DNA from: Streptomyces lydicus
GTDB taxonomy: Bacteria > Actinomycetota > Actinomycetes > Streptomycetales > Streptomycetaceae
DNA length: 64,000 bases
Direction: 5' to 3'
NCBI RefSeq assembly: GCF_000717345.1
Contig: NZ_JNZA01000022.1
Span: 62,001 to 126,000 of the forward strand
Shown piece by piece: positions 8,342 through 16,588 of the stretch. Position numbers and translations under genes: made by a program. The notes under the pieces were generated by a model, which saw only the letters and a program-made list of their open reading frames with translations, did not search any database and was not told the origin of the DNA. How positions within the stretch are numbered: the first letter of the stretch is position 1; every line of letters begins with the position of its first letter.

Positions 8342-9370
8342 TCACAACTCCACCAGCACGGCGCCGATGTGGCGCCCCTGGGCGAGCTCGCACAGCGCGC
8401 GCGGCGCCTGCTCGATCCCCTTCAGCAGGGCGTGCGGGAAGACCAGGGAGCCGTCCCGCAGGCCCTGACCGAACTCCTTCGTCCACTCCTGCGGCAGATC
8501 CGGGTGGGCGTACAGCCCGAAGCCTCGCAGCGCCACCCGCCGGGTGATGATCAGCCCCGCGTCCAGCTCCACCGGCGCGACGGCGCCCCCGTCGCCGCCC
8601 AGTTGGGCTGCGAGCGCGCCGACCAGCGCGAACCGCGCGTCGGGGCGGGCCGACGCGAGCGCGGCGGTGAGCTGCTCGCCGCCCACGGTGTCCAGCAGTA
8701 CGTCGATGCCGTCCGGGGCCGCCCGGCGCAGCTGCCGGTCGATCGGCCCGGCCCCGCGCACGATCGTGTCGTCGTACCCCAGCTCGGCGCGCAGCCGGGC
8801 GGCCTTGCGCTCCGATCCGGTGCTGCCCACGACCCGGCCGGCTTCCAGCCGCCGGGCGAGCTGCCCCGCCAGGCTGCCCACCCCGCCCGCCGCGCCGGTG
8901 ACGAACACCGTGTCGCCGGGGCGGACTTGCACCGCGCGGGTCAGCGCACCCCAGGCGGTCGCCCCCTGTGACAGATGCGCGGCAGGGGTGGGCAGCGCGT
9001 CCGGGGCAAGCCGGCGCAGCCGCTCCGTGTCGACCACCGCGAACTCCCGCCAGCCGTAGGGGTGGTGGACGAGCTCACCGGGCGCGAAGCCGCCGCCGGG
9101 TGCCGCCACGACCTCACCGACCGCGGAGCCCCACAGCGCCTGGCCGGGCACGAAGGAGGGCATCGGCAGCGGGGCGCCGGTCATCTGGGTCCGCATCGCC
9201 GCGGTCACCGCCATCACCCGCGTCCGCACCAGGACCTGCCCGGGGCCCGGCTCCGGTACCGGCACCTCGGCGAGGGTGAAGTGCCGCGTGGTCAGCTCCC
9301 CCTCCGTGCGCGCGGCGAGCCGGACCTCCCGCTGCATGGCGGGAACGTCGGGAACGGCGGTGGGGGTCAT
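8342..9370 (-). CDS. MDR-type NADP-dependent oxidoreductase
   Basis: A 342-residue medium-chain dehydrogenase/reductase of the quinone-oxidoreductase/leukotriene-B4-dehydrogenase kind. The GroES-like N-terminal half is followed by the Rossmann motif TVFVTGAAGGVGSLAGQLA (about 150-168) and by DVLLDTVGGEQL and LVGALAAQ strands; no zinc-binding cysteines are evident. It likely reduces an activated double bond with NADPH. The neighbours (AfsA-like synthase, HAD phosphatase, two receptors) suggest it performs the butenolide or keto reduction step of signal synthesis, but this is inference. The start ATG 9370 has GAGGAG about 10 nt upstream; a longer frame to 9421 is possible. It diverges from the second receptor gene across an ARE-like site. 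Confidence 0.82.
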   Translation of the reverse strand: MTPTAVPDVPAMQREVRLAARTEGELTTRHFTLAEVPVPEPGPGQVLVRTRVMAVTAAMRTQMTGAPLPMPSFVPGQALWGSAVGEVVAAPGGGFAPGELVHHPYGWREFAVVDTERLRRLAPDALPTPAAHLSQGATAWGALTRAVQVRPGDTVFVTGAAGGVGSLAGQLARRLEAGRVVGSTGSERKAARLRAELGYDDTIVRGAGPIDRQLRRAAPDGIDVLLDTVGGEQLTAALASARPDARFALVGALAAQLGGDGGAVAPVELDAGLIITRRVALRGFGLYAHPDLPQEWTKEFGQGLRDGSLVFPHALLKGIEQAPRALCELAQGRHIGAVLVEL

Positions 9371-9429
9371 CGGGGAGCAGCTCCTCACATTCGTGGCCGC
9401 GGACGGCGCGGCGCAGCACACGCAGCTTC

Positions 9430-9452
9430 AATACCGCATGGTTGGCTTCTTT
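9430..9452. promoter_or_regulatory. ARE-like box between oxidoreductase and second receptor
   Basis: Core ATACCGCATGGTTGGCTTC lies between two divergent genes, about 60 bp before the oxidoreductase start and 85 bp before the receptor start. Thirteen bases (ACCGCATGGTTGG) match the box at 7581-7606 exactly, so both divergent genes are probably controlled by the same receptors. Confidence 0.65.
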
Positions 9453-9536
9453 ATGATGCGCAAATAGACTGCGCGGCCACGACGGCGGGTCGCACCCAGG
9501 CGCAACAACTCCAAGAGAGCATACGGAGGATGATCG

Positions 9537-10154
9537 GTGGTCAAGCAGGAACGCGCAGTGCGCACCCGGCGCGCCGTCCTCGAAGCCGCGGCTCATGTCA
9601 TCGGCACCCGCGGCTACCAGGCCGCCACGATGGCCGAGATCATCCAGCGCGCCGGCGTCACCAAGGGAGCCGTGTACTTCCACTTCACGTCGAAGGACGC
9701 ACTGGCCCGCGCGGTGATCACCGAGCAGACCGATCCCTTCCTGCCACAGGTCAGTGAGTCCCGGCTGCAGGACGCCATCGACTTCACCCACCAGGTGGCG
9801 CTGGCGCTGCGCAGCGACCCGTTGTTGCAGGCCGGAACCCGTATCGCGGTCGAGACGACCTTCAGCGACGAGCCCCTGGTGCCGTACCAGGCGTGGACCG
9901 ACATCATCACGACGATGTTCAGCGAGGCTCGGGACAACGGGGAATTACTGCCGGGGGTGGCGCCCGACCGGGCGGCCGAGTTCTTCGTCGCCGCTTATAT
10001 GGGCGTGCAGTTGTTCTCGCGGGCCGCGACCAACCGCGCGGATCTTCCCGAGCGGGTCACCGCGCTGTGGAAACACACCCTGCCGGGCCTTGCCTCGCCC
10101 GGCGCGATGAGTCATCTCGATCCGCACGGCCGCGCCGTGCAGGTCTCCGTCTGA
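9537..10154 (+). CDS. ArpA/ScbR-like gamma-butyrolactone receptor
   Basis: A 205-residue TetR regulator closely matching the butyrolactone receptor family: RTRRAVLEAAAHVIGTRGYQAATMAEIIQ start, GVTKGAVYFHFTSKDALARAVI recognition region, then the ligand domain with the conserved VPYQAWTDIITTMFSEARDNGELLPGV block containing the Trp that contacts the lactone in CprB/ArpA. Such proteins repress target promoters at ARE boxes and release DNA on binding the signal. Start GTG 9537 follows GGAGG by 7 nt. Codon 137 is TTA (9945-9947), so translation should depend on the bldA tRNA. It is followed by the AfsA-like gene. Confidence 0.9.
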   Translation: MVKQERAVRTRRAVLEAAAHVIGTRGYQAATMAEIIQRAGVTKGAVYFHFTSKDALARAVITEQTDPFLPQVSESRLQDAIDFTHQVALALRSDPLLQAGTRIAVETTFSDEPLVPYQAWTDIITTMFSEARDNGELLPGVAPDRAAEFFVAAYMGVQLFSRAATNRADLPERVTALWKHTLPGLASPGAMSHLDPHGRAVQVSV

Positions 10155-10200
10155 CGGCTCCGCCCTCTTTCGGGGTGGAGGAACGGTTCATTGGCACTAG

Positions 10201-10226
10201 AAAACAAACCACATGGTCCGTATCTT
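10201..10226. promoter_or_regulatory. ARE-like box upstream of AfsA-like synthase
   Basis: Core ACAAACCACATGGTCCGTAT with half sites ACAAACC and GGTCCGTAT. It lies about 75 bp before the chosen start of the synthase and would overlap an alternative upstream ATG at 10213, which argues for the downstream start at 10300. Confidence 0.6.
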
Positions 10227-10299
10227 GGTGGCGCAGGGCCGCGGCAGCGAGTCTCAGCCCCTCAGGCCGCTGAGCGCCGCACTTCAGAAAGGGATACCT

Positions 10300-11289
10300 A
10301 TGGCCAGCGCCACCCTCATGCCGTTCTGGCGCGATCAGCGCCATGGCGACAGAGGCCGGTTCGCCGATGGAAACCGACCGTCCGCTTTGACCACGACCGT
10401 GCCGCGGGAGTACGTCCACCGCACCGCCGTGTCCGAGGTGTTCCTGACGAACTGGCGGCGCGGCGCCGCCGACAGCTGGATCGTGAGCGCCCAATGGCCG
10501 CGCGCCCACAGCTTCTACGGCCCGGTGGGCGGCCTGCACGATCCGCTGTTACTGATCGAGACGATGCGGCAGGCCGGGATATTACTGAGCCATGTCGCGC
10601 ACCGCGTGCCGCTCGACCACCCCATCATCTGGCAGCGGGTCCGCTACGACCTCACCCCGCAGGCCCTGCACGCGGCCGACGAACCGGCCGAGGTGGAGCT
10701 GCACATCACCGATCATGACGTGATCCGCCGCGGCAAGCGGCTGATCAGCGCCCGTCAGCACTTCCGCATCCGGTGTGACGGCGCGGACCTGGCCACCGCG
10801 TCGCTCGACTACTCCTGTCACAGCCCCGCCGTCTACCGCCGGCTGCGCGGCAAGTACAGCGACCTGACGCTGGCCAATGCCCGGCGGCTGCCGCTGCCCG
10901 AGCCGGTGACCCCGCAGCTGGTGGGCCGGGACCGGGAGCGCGACGTGGTGCTCTCGCCCACGAACCGGCCCGACCGCTGGCAGCTGCGGGTGGACACCTC
11001 CCACCCGGTGCTCTTCGACCATCCCGTCGACCACGCCCCCGGCATGCTGATGATCGAGGCCGCCCGGCAGGCCGCGCAGGCCGCGACGCCCGGGCTGACC
11101 CTGCCGACGGCGATGGAGTGCGACTTCGAGCGGTACGCCGAACTGGACGCCCCCTGCTGGGTGCAGGCACGCCCCGCCGACGAGCCCCTGACAGCGGTCG
11201 CCGACGCCGGCCGACAGATCGAGGTCGCCGTGGAACAGCACGGCAAACCGGTGATAGCGGCGAGGATCACCAGCGTGCCCACCCCCTGA
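10300..11289 (+). CDS. AfsA/ScbA-like gamma-butyrolactone (or furan) signal synthase
   Basis: A 329-residue protein with two AfsA hot-dog repeats: the first around YVHRTAVSEVFLTNW and HSFYGPVGGLHDPLLLIETMRQAG (about 35-105), the second around HPVLFDHPVDHAPGMLMIEAARQAA (about 225-260). AfsA enzymes join a beta-keto acyl chain from an ACP to dihydroxyacetone phosphate, the first step of butyrolactone signal synthesis. Start ATG 10300 follows GAAAGGG; the longer frame from 10213 would run through the ARE box. Codons 84 and 95 are TTA (10549-10551 and 10582-10584), so synthesis of the signal is probably bldA-dependent. It ends the signalling module; convergent with the monooxygenase gene. Confidence 0.9.
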   Translation: MASATLMPFWRDQRHGDRGRFADGNRPSALTTTVPREYVHRTAVSEVFLTNWRRGAADSWIVSAQWPRAHSFYGPVGGLHDPLLLIETMRQAGILLSHVAHRVPLDHPIIWQRVRYDLTPQALHAADEPAEVELHITDHDVIRRGKRLISARQHFRIRCDGADLATASLDYSCHSPAVYRRLRGKYSDLTLANARRLPLPEPVTPQLVGRDRERDVVLSPTNRPDRWQLRVDTSHPVLFDHPVDHAPGMLMIEAARQAAQAATPGLTLPTAMECDFERYAELDAPCWVQARPADEPLTAVADAGRQIEVAVEQHGKPVIAARITSVPTP

Positions 11290-11359
11290 CACCGCGCCGA
11301 GGAGCCGCCGCCGGCTCAGCGCCCCGAAACGGCCCCGCCCCGCTGCCCGTGCCTCCCCG

Positions 11360-13726
11360 TCACCGCAGCGTGAGGCGGGGCTTCGGCGCGTCGGTACGTC
11401 CGGTGGGCGGGGTGCGGCTGCCCGCCTGATAGGGCAGCGGCCAGGGGGCGCCCTGCCCCGCGTACCCCTGTTCCGCGGCGGCGTGCAACGTCCAGTGCGG
11501 GTCGTACAGGTGCGGTCGGGCCAGCGCGCACAGGTCCGCCCGGCCGGCCAGGACCAGGGAGTTGACGTCGTCCCACGAGGAGATGGCGCCGACCGCGATG
11601 ACCGGTACGCCCAGGCTGTTGCGGATCCGGTCGGCGAACGGCGTCTGGTACGACCGCCCGAAGTCGGGGCGCTCCTCGGCGACGACCTGACCGGTGGAGA
11701 CGTCGATGGCGTCGGCGCCGTGCTCGGCGAAGGCCGCCGCGATGGCCACCGCGTCCTCGGCGCTGGTGCCGCCGTCGGCCCAGTCGGTGGCGGAGATGCG
11801 GACCGTCATCGGCTTGTCGTCCGGCCACAGCGCACGGACGGTGTCGAAGACCTCCAGGGGGAAGCGGAGCCGGCGGGAGAGGGAACCTCCGTAGGCGTCG
11901 GTGCGTTGATTGGTCAGCGGGGAGAGGAATCCGGACAGCAGATAGCCGTGGGCGCAGTGCAGTTCGAGCAGGTCGAAGCCGCAGTCGACGGCGCGGCGCG
12001 CGGCGGCGGCGAACTGCTCCCGGATCTCGGCGAGTTCACCCGCGGTCAGCTCCTGGGGGCGCTGGCTGCCGGGCTTGTAGGGAAGGGGGGAGGGGGCGAC
12101 GAGGGGCCAGTTGCCGTCGTCGAGCGGTTCGTCGATGCCGTCCCACATCAGCTTCGTGGAGCCCTTGCGGCCGGCGTGGCCGAGCTGGATACCGATCGCG
12201 GCGCCCGGCGCCTGCGCGTGCACGAAGTCGGTGACCCGGCGCCAGGCCGCGGCCTGCTGAGGGGTGTAGAGCCCGGCGCAGCCCGGGGTGATGCGGCCGC
12301 GTTCGCTGACACAGACCATCTCGGTCATGACCAGGCCCGCGCCGCCCAGGGCCCGGGCGCCGAGGTGGACGAGGTGGAAGTCGCCGGGGACACCGTCGTG
12401 TGCGGAGTACATGTCCATGGGTGAGACCACCACGCGGTTGCGCAGGGTGAGGCCGCGCAGCCGGAACGGCGTGAACATCGGCGGCGTCCCGGCCGGGACG
12501 GCCGCCTCGTCCTCGACCGAGGCGACGAAACCGGGGTCGCGCAGCCGCAGGTTGTCGTGGGTGACGCGGCGGCTGCGGGTGAGGAGGTTGAAGGCGAACT
12601 GGCGGGGCGGCTGGTCGACGTAGGTGGCCAGCTCCTCGAACCACGCGAGGCTGGCGCGGGCGGCCCGCTGGGTGGAGGCGACGACGGGGCGGCGCTCCGC
12701 CTCGTACGCGGTCAGTGCGGCGGCGGTGTCCGGCTGCTCCTGGAGGCAGGCGGCCAGCGCCAGGGCGTCCTCGACGGCGAGCTTGGTGCCGGAGCCGATG
12801 GAGAAGTGCGCGGTGTGTGCGGCATCGCCGAGCAGCACCGTGTTGCCGTACGACCAGCGCTCGTTGACGACCGTGCGGAAAGCGATCCAGCTGGAGTTGT
12901 TGGAGCGCAGCGAGCGGCCGCTCAGGGCGTCGGTGAAGACCTTCGCGCACCATTCCGCGGACTCGCGCTCGTCGGCGCGGTCGAGCCCGGCGGCCCGCCA
13001 CACCTCCTCGCGCATCTCGACGATGACGGTGCTGGCGCCGCCTGGAGGCCGCGGCCCGGCGGGCGCCGTCGCGGCGCCGGGGTCGGGGCCGGGGTCGGGG
13101 CCGGGGTCGGGGCCGGCGCCGGGGCCGGGGTCGGGCGACGGGCGGGAATAGGGGTAGGCGTGCAGCTGGACGACGCCGTGCGCGGTCTCGGCGATCTCGA
13201 AGCGGAAGGCGTCGAGGGCGAAGTCGGCGGCGAGCCAGATGTAGCGGCAGCGGTGGGTGGTCAGCCGGGGGCCGAAGGCGTCGGCGTGTGCGGTGCGGGT
13301 GGCGCTGTGCACCCCGTCCGCGGCGATCACCAGGTCGTAGTCGCGGGCGAGTTCGGCGGCGGGCGGCGCCTCGGTCCGGAAGCGCAGCTCGATGCCGAGG
13401 TCGCGGCAGCGCTGGTGCAGGATGCCCAGCAGCCGGCGCCGCCCGAGTGCCGCGAAGCCGTGTCCGCCGGAGGTCAGGGTGTGGCCCCGGTGCACGATGT
13501 CGATGTCGTCCCAGCGCACGAACTCCCGCTGGAGCGCGCGATAGACCTCCGGGTCGGCGTGCTCGATGCCGCCGAGGGTCTCGTCGGAGAGCACCACGCC
13601 GAAGCCGAAGGTGTCGTCGGGCGCGTTGCGCTCCCAGACGGTGATCTCGCGGGTGGGGTCGAGGCGCTTGAGGAGGGCGGCGGCGTAGAGCCCGCCGGGC
13701 CCGCCGCCGATGACGGCGACCCGCAT
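11360..13726 (-). CDS. Two-domain 2-aminobenzoyl-CoA monooxygenase/reductase (salicylyl-CoA 5-hydroxylase type)
   Basis: A 788-residue fusion. Residues ~1-390 form an aromatic flavoprotein monooxygenase with the FAD motif VAVIGGGPGGLYAAAL at the N-terminus, a DGVHSATR segment and LLGDAAHTAHFSIGSGTK. Residues ~400-780 form an old-yellow-enzyme domain (MFTPFRLRGLTLRNRVVV, LHCAHGYLLSGFLSP, NQRTDAYGGS). This architecture is that of the Azoarcus 2-aminobenzoyl-CoA monooxygenase/reductase, which hydroxylates and then reduces the ring, and is also called bifunctional salicylyl-CoA 5-hydroxylase/oxidoreductase. Start ATG 13726 has AGGGGA 8 nt upstream, inside the end of the hydratase gene (2-nt gap). 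A PDPG tandem repeat is inserted in the FAD part. Confidence 0.88.
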   Translation of the reverse strand: MRVAVIGGGPGGLYAAALLKRLDPTREITVWERNAPDDTFGFGVVLSDETLGGIEHADPEVYRALQREFVRWDDIDIVHRGHTLTSGGHGFAALGRRRLLGILHQRCRDLGIELRFRTEAPPAAELARDYDLVIAADGVHSATRTAHADAFGPRLTTHRCRYIWLAADFALDAFRFEIAETAHGVVQLHAYPYSRPSPDPGPGAGPDPGPDPGPDPGAATAPAGPRPPGGASTVIVEMREEVWRAAGLDRADERESAEWCAKVFTDALSGRSLRSNNSSWIAFRTVVNERWSYGNTVLLGDAAHTAHFSIGSGTKLAVEDALALAACLQEQPDTAAALTAYEAERRPVVASTQRAARASLAWFEELATYVDQPPRQFAFNLLTRSRRVTHDNLRLRDPGFVASVEDEAAVPAGTPPMFTPFRLRGLTLRNRVVVSPMDMYSAHDGVPGDFHLVHLGARALGGAGLVMTEMVCVSERGRITPGCAGLYTPQQAAAWRRVTDFVHAQAPGAAIGIQLGHAGRKGSTKLMWDGIDEPLDDGNWPLVAPSPLPYKPGSQRPQELTAGELAEIREQFAAAARRAVDCGFDLLELHCAHGYLLSGFLSPLTNQRTDAYGGSLSRRLRFPLEVFDTVRALWPDDKPMTVRISATDWADGGTSAEDAVAIAAAFAEHGADAIDVSTGQVVAEERPDFGRSYQTPFADRIRNSLGVPVIAVGAISSWDDVNSLVLAGRADLCALARPHLYDPHWTLHAAAEQGYAGQGAPWPLPYQAGSRTPPTGRTDAPKPRLTLR
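13075..13140. repeat. Tandem GGGGTCGGGGCC-type repeat inside the monooxygenase gene
   Basis: A 12-bp unit close to GGGGTCGGGGCC is repeated about five times with minor variation. On the coding strand it gives a run of PDPG/GAGP units, roughly 20 residues, in the middle of the FAD-domain between the HAYPYSRPSP strand and the VIVEMREEVW strand. Homologous enzymes have no need for such a linker, so it is probably a surface loop expanded by slippage. Confidence 0.75.
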
Positions 13727-13728
13727 GG

Positions 13729-14556
13729 CTATTTCCCCTGCCACTTGGGCGTCCGCTTCTCGGTGAACGCGGCATGGAACTCCGCGTAGTCGGCGCTGTT
13801 CATCAGCAGCGCCTGGGTGGCGGCGTCCATCTCGACGGCGGCGGCGAGCGGCATGTCGAGTTCGGCGGTGAGCAGCGCCTTGGTCTGGGCGTGCGCGAGC
13901 GCGGGTCCCTCGGCGAGCCGCCGGGCGAGGGCGGCGGCCGCCTCGTCGGCCCGGCCCTCCTCGGCCAACTCGCTGATCAGGCCCAGCCGTTCGGCCTCCG
14001 GTGCGCGGACGGTGTCGCCGAGCATGAGCAGCCGGGTGGCGTGGCCGAGGCCGATGACGCGGGGCAGCAGGTAGGCCGCGCCCATGTCACCGCCGGACAG
14101 TCCGACCCGGGTGAAGAGGAAGGCGAAGCGGGCGGAGGGGTCGGCGACGCGGAAGTCCGCGGCCAGGGCCAGTACCGCGCCGGCGCCGGCCGCGACGCCG
14201 TGCACCGCCGCGATCACCGGGAACGGGCACTCCCGCAGCGCCCGTACGACCTGGCCGGTCATCCGGTTGAAGTCCAGCAGCTGGCCGGTGTCCATGCCCA
14301 GGGTGGCGCCGATGATCTCCTCGACATCGCCGCCGGAGCAGAATCCGCGCCCCTCCCCGGCGAGCACCAGGGCGCGTACCGCGCGTTCCCTGGACAGCTC
14401 GGCGAGCAGATCGCGGAGGTCGGCGTACGCCTCAAAGGTGAGCGCGTTGAGCTTCTCGGGGCGCGCCAGGGTGACGGTGGCGACGCCGTCCTGCCTGGTC
14501 ACGCGGATGTGCTGCCAGGGGTCTGTGCGGTGGGCGGATCCTGCGAACGGGCTCAT
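13729..14556 (-). CDS. Enoyl-CoA hydratase/isomerase family protein
   Basis: A 275-residue crotonase-fold protein. It shows the first oxyanion-hole segment VTLARPEKLNALTFEAYADL (~25-44), LVLAGEGRGFCSGGDVEEI (~64-82) and the second oxyanion-hole loop AVHGVAAGAGAVLALAADFRVA (~115-136), with a downstream acidic position in LSGGDMGAAYLLPRVIG. It would hydrate or hydrolyse/isomerise an enoyl-CoA formed after ring reduction of aminobenzoyl-CoA. It heads the operon with the monooxygenase/reductase (2-nt gap), transcribed from the region that holds the shared operator. Confidence 0.88.
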   Translation of the reverse strand: MSPFAGSAHRTDPWQHIRVTRQDGVATVTLARPEKLNALTFEAYADLRDLLAELSRERAVRALVLAGEGRGFCSGGDVEEIIGATLGMDTGQLLDFNRMTGQVVRALRECPFPVIAAVHGVAAGAGAVLALAADFRVADPSARFAFLFTRVGLSGGDMGAAYLLPRVIGLGHATRLLMLGDTVRAPEAERLGLISELAEEGRADEAAAALARRLAEGPALAHAQTKALLTAELDMPLAAAVEMDAATQALLMNSADYAEFHAAFTEKRTPKWQGK

Positions 14557-14628
14557 CGGACTGCCTGCCCCCTTTGGCGGGTCGGCCGGTGGATGTTCTC
14601 CGGATGCCCTTCGAAGTTATCACCGCTT

Positions 14629-14644
14629 CGTGACTGCCGTCACG
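14629..14644. promoter_or_regulatory. Operator-like inverted repeat upstream of hydratase operon
   Basis: CGTGAC-TGCC-GTCACG is a perfect 6-bp inverted repeat with a 4-nt spacer, about 75 bp before the hydratase ATG at 14556. The 15 bases TGACTGCCGTCACGA (14631-14645) are identical to 3795-3809, which marks both as sites of one regulator, probably the PaaX-type protein encoded between them. Confidence 0.6.
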
Positions 14645-14768
14645 AGGGCGCGATACTCGCGCGCCGGGCGACCGGGCCGAAGGTCCCGTCGCCCGTATGA
14701 CCTCTGCCCTCCCGAAGCCGGCCGCTCGGCTCTGAAACCGGGCCGCCCGCGCTTCCTACCGTGGAGGC

Positions 14769-15245
14769 ATGCAGGAGCCGCCCGCCCCCACGACCTGGCA
14801 CATCGCGCTGCCGTACGGTGCCACCGCGGTGCCCGTGGCGCGCGCCATGGTCAGAACGGCGCTGCAGGACCTGCGGGCCACCGCCGACCGGACCACCGCT
14901 CAGCTGCTGACCGCCGAACTCGTCGCCAACGCGCTCAAGCACGCCCGCGAGGGCGGCTCGATCGAGCTGGTGGTGGAGCGGGGGCCGGCGGGCTGCCTGG
15001 TGGAGGTGCACGACGGCGATCCGGCGCTGGTCGAGGGGCTCGGGGCTCCGGCGCTCGGCGAGGCGCTCGGCGAGCCGCTCGGTCTGTCCTCCGGCGGGGG
15101 CCACGCCGCCGCGCCGGGCGCGGCCGGCGGCCGCGGTCTGCTGCTGATCCGCTCCCTCAGCTCGGCGTCCGGCTGCCGGGCGACGGCGGGCGGCAAGGCG
15201 GTCTGGTTCACCCTTCCCGAGCAGCAGCGGACGCCCCGGCACTGA
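14769..15245 (+). CDS. ATP-binding anti-sigma-factor-type (RsbW/SpoIIAB-like) regulator
   Basis: A 158-residue protein with a single HATPase_c domain. The N-box is LLTAELVANALKHARE (~43-58), the G1-like segment VEVHDGDP (~78) and the G2 box GGRGLLLIRSLSSASG (~119-134). Such free-standing kinase domains act as anti-sigma factors or as switch kinases for anti-anti-sigma proteins; Streptomyces encode dozens. There is no partner sigma factor or antagonist next to it, so its target is unknown. It is a single-gene unit, divergent from the catabolic hydratase operon and convergent with argF. Confidence 0.85.
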   Translation: MQEPPAPTTWHIALPYGATAVPVARAMVRTALQDLRATADRTTAQLLTAELVANALKHAREGGSIELVVERGPAGCLVEVHDGDPALVEGLGAPALGEALGEPLGLSSGGGHAAAPGAAGGRGLLLIRSLSSASGCRATAGGKAVWFTLPEQQRTPRH

Positions 15246-15402
15246 CGGCGGCCCGCCCGGGCGCGGCCGGCGGCTGCCACTCCTGCCGCTCCTGCCGCTC
15301 CTGTCGCCGCCTGCTGCCCGAGCCGCGCGTGGCGCTCCCGTAGAACGCGTGGACCAGCGCACCGCCCACCGGTCAGGCCGGGAAGAGCCACACGCACGTG
15401 CC

Positions 15403-16407
15403 CTATCGGGCCAGCGTCGCGACCAGCACCGCCTTGATCGTGTGCATCCGGTTCTCCGCCTCGTCGAAGACGACGGAGTGCGCGGACTCGAAGACCTCGT
15501 CGGTGACCTCCAGCGACGACAGCCCGTGCCGGGCGTGGATCTCCCGGCCGACCGCCGTACCCAGGTCGTGGTACGCGGGCAGGCAGTGCAGGAACTTCAC
15601 CCCCGGCTTTCCGGTGGCGCGCAGTACGTCCATCGTGACCGCGTACGGGGCGAGCAGGGCGATCCGCTCGTCCCACACCTCCTTGGGCTCCCCCATGGAG
15701 ACCCACACGTCGGTGGCGACGAAGTCCGCGCCCCGCACGCCCTCGGCGACGTCCTCGGTGAGGGTGATCCGGGCGCCGCTGGCGTCGGCGAGCTTCCGTG
15801 CCGCGGCGACGACCGCCTCCTCGGGCCACAGCTGCTCGGGCGCCACGATCCGTACGTCCATACCGAGCAGGGCGCCGGTGACGAGGTAGGAGTTGCCCAT
15901 GTTGTTGCGGGCGTCGCCGAGGTAGGCGAAGGCGGTCTCCTCCAGGGGGCGGCCCCGGCCGTGCTCGACCATGGTGAGCACGTCGGCGAGCATCTGGGTC
16001 GGGTGCCAGTCATCGGTCAGCCCGTTGAAGACGGGCACACCGGCGTACGCGGCCAGATCCTCGACGTCGGACTGCCGGCTGCCACGGAACTCGATGCCGT
16101 CGAACATCCGGCCGAGCACCCGGGCGGTGTCCTTGACCGACTCCTTGTGCCCGATCTGCGAGCCGGACGGGTCGAGGTAGGTGGTCGAGGCGCCCTGGTC
16201 GGCGGCTGCGACCTCGAAGGAGCAGCGGGTCCTGGTCGAGGTCTTCTCGAAGATCAGGGCGATGTTCCGGCCCTGCAGGCGAGGGACCTCCGTACCGGCG
16301 CGCTTGGCCGCTTTCAGCTCGGCCGCGAGGTCGATCAGTCGGCGGAATTCCTCGGCGCTGAAGTCCAGCTCCTTGAGGAAGTGGCGGCCCCTGAGGTCTA
16401 TCGCCAT
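15403..16407 (-). CDS. argF: Ornithine carbamoyltransferase
   Basis: A 334-residue cytoplasmic transcarbamylase that makes citrulline from ornithine and carbamoyl phosphate, or runs in reverse after arginine deiminase. The carbamoyl-phosphate motif is [12 protein letters not shown] (~54-65); the ornithine-binding SMG loop (VWVSMGEP) and the catalytic [10 protein letters not shown] are intact. ATG 16407 follows AGGAG by 7 nt; a longer frame to 16545 has no such signal. It lies 181 bp downstream of arcA in the same direction, an arrangement kept in other Streptomyces and suggestive of the arginine deiminase route. Confidence 0.95.
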   Translation of the reverse strand: MAIDLRGRHFLKELDFSAEEFRRLIDLAAELKAAKRAGTEVPRLQGRNIALIFEKTSTRTRCSFEVAAADQGASTTYLDPSGSQIGHKESVKDTARVLGRMFDGIEFRGSRQSDVEDLAAYAGVPVFNGLTDDWHPTQMLADVLTMVEHGRGRPLEETAFAYLGDARNNMGNSYLVTGALLGMDVRIVAPEQLWPEEAVVAAARKLADASGARITLTEDVAEGVRGADFVATDVWVSMGEPKEVWDERIALLAPYAVTMDVLRATGKPGVKFLHCLPAYHDLGTAVGREIHARHGLSSLEVTDEVFESAHSVVFDEAENRMHTIKAVLVATLAR

Positions 16408-16496
16408 GGGTGAGCTCCTGGTTCGCGGCGGTCGGGACGGAGTGCATAAGGGCGCGGTGTGTACGGACGCGTACGAAGGCGCACGGACACCCACCA

Positions 16497-16530
16497 TGAA
16501 AGTGTATACGAGCAGCTGTATCTCTATACG
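16497..16530. promoter_or_regulatory. Possible ARG box upstream of argF
   Basis: An AT-richer stretch with repeated half sites GTGTATAC, TGTAT and TATACG lies 90-125 bp upstream of the argF start, between arcA and argF. ArgR sites in Streptomyces are AT-rich tandem palindromes of this size, so ArgR control is plausible. The match is not close enough to be certain. Confidence 0.35.
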
Positions 16531-16588
16531 TTCGCCGCTGCCCACCCGCAGCGACCTTCATGGCCTCGCCCCTCGGTTGCCTCACGCC

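Noticed and set aside
10213..10299. Longer N-terminus for the AfsA-like protein
   Set aside because: The upstream ATG lies inside the ARE-like box; the ATG at 10300 has a ribosome-binding site and the family N-terminus.
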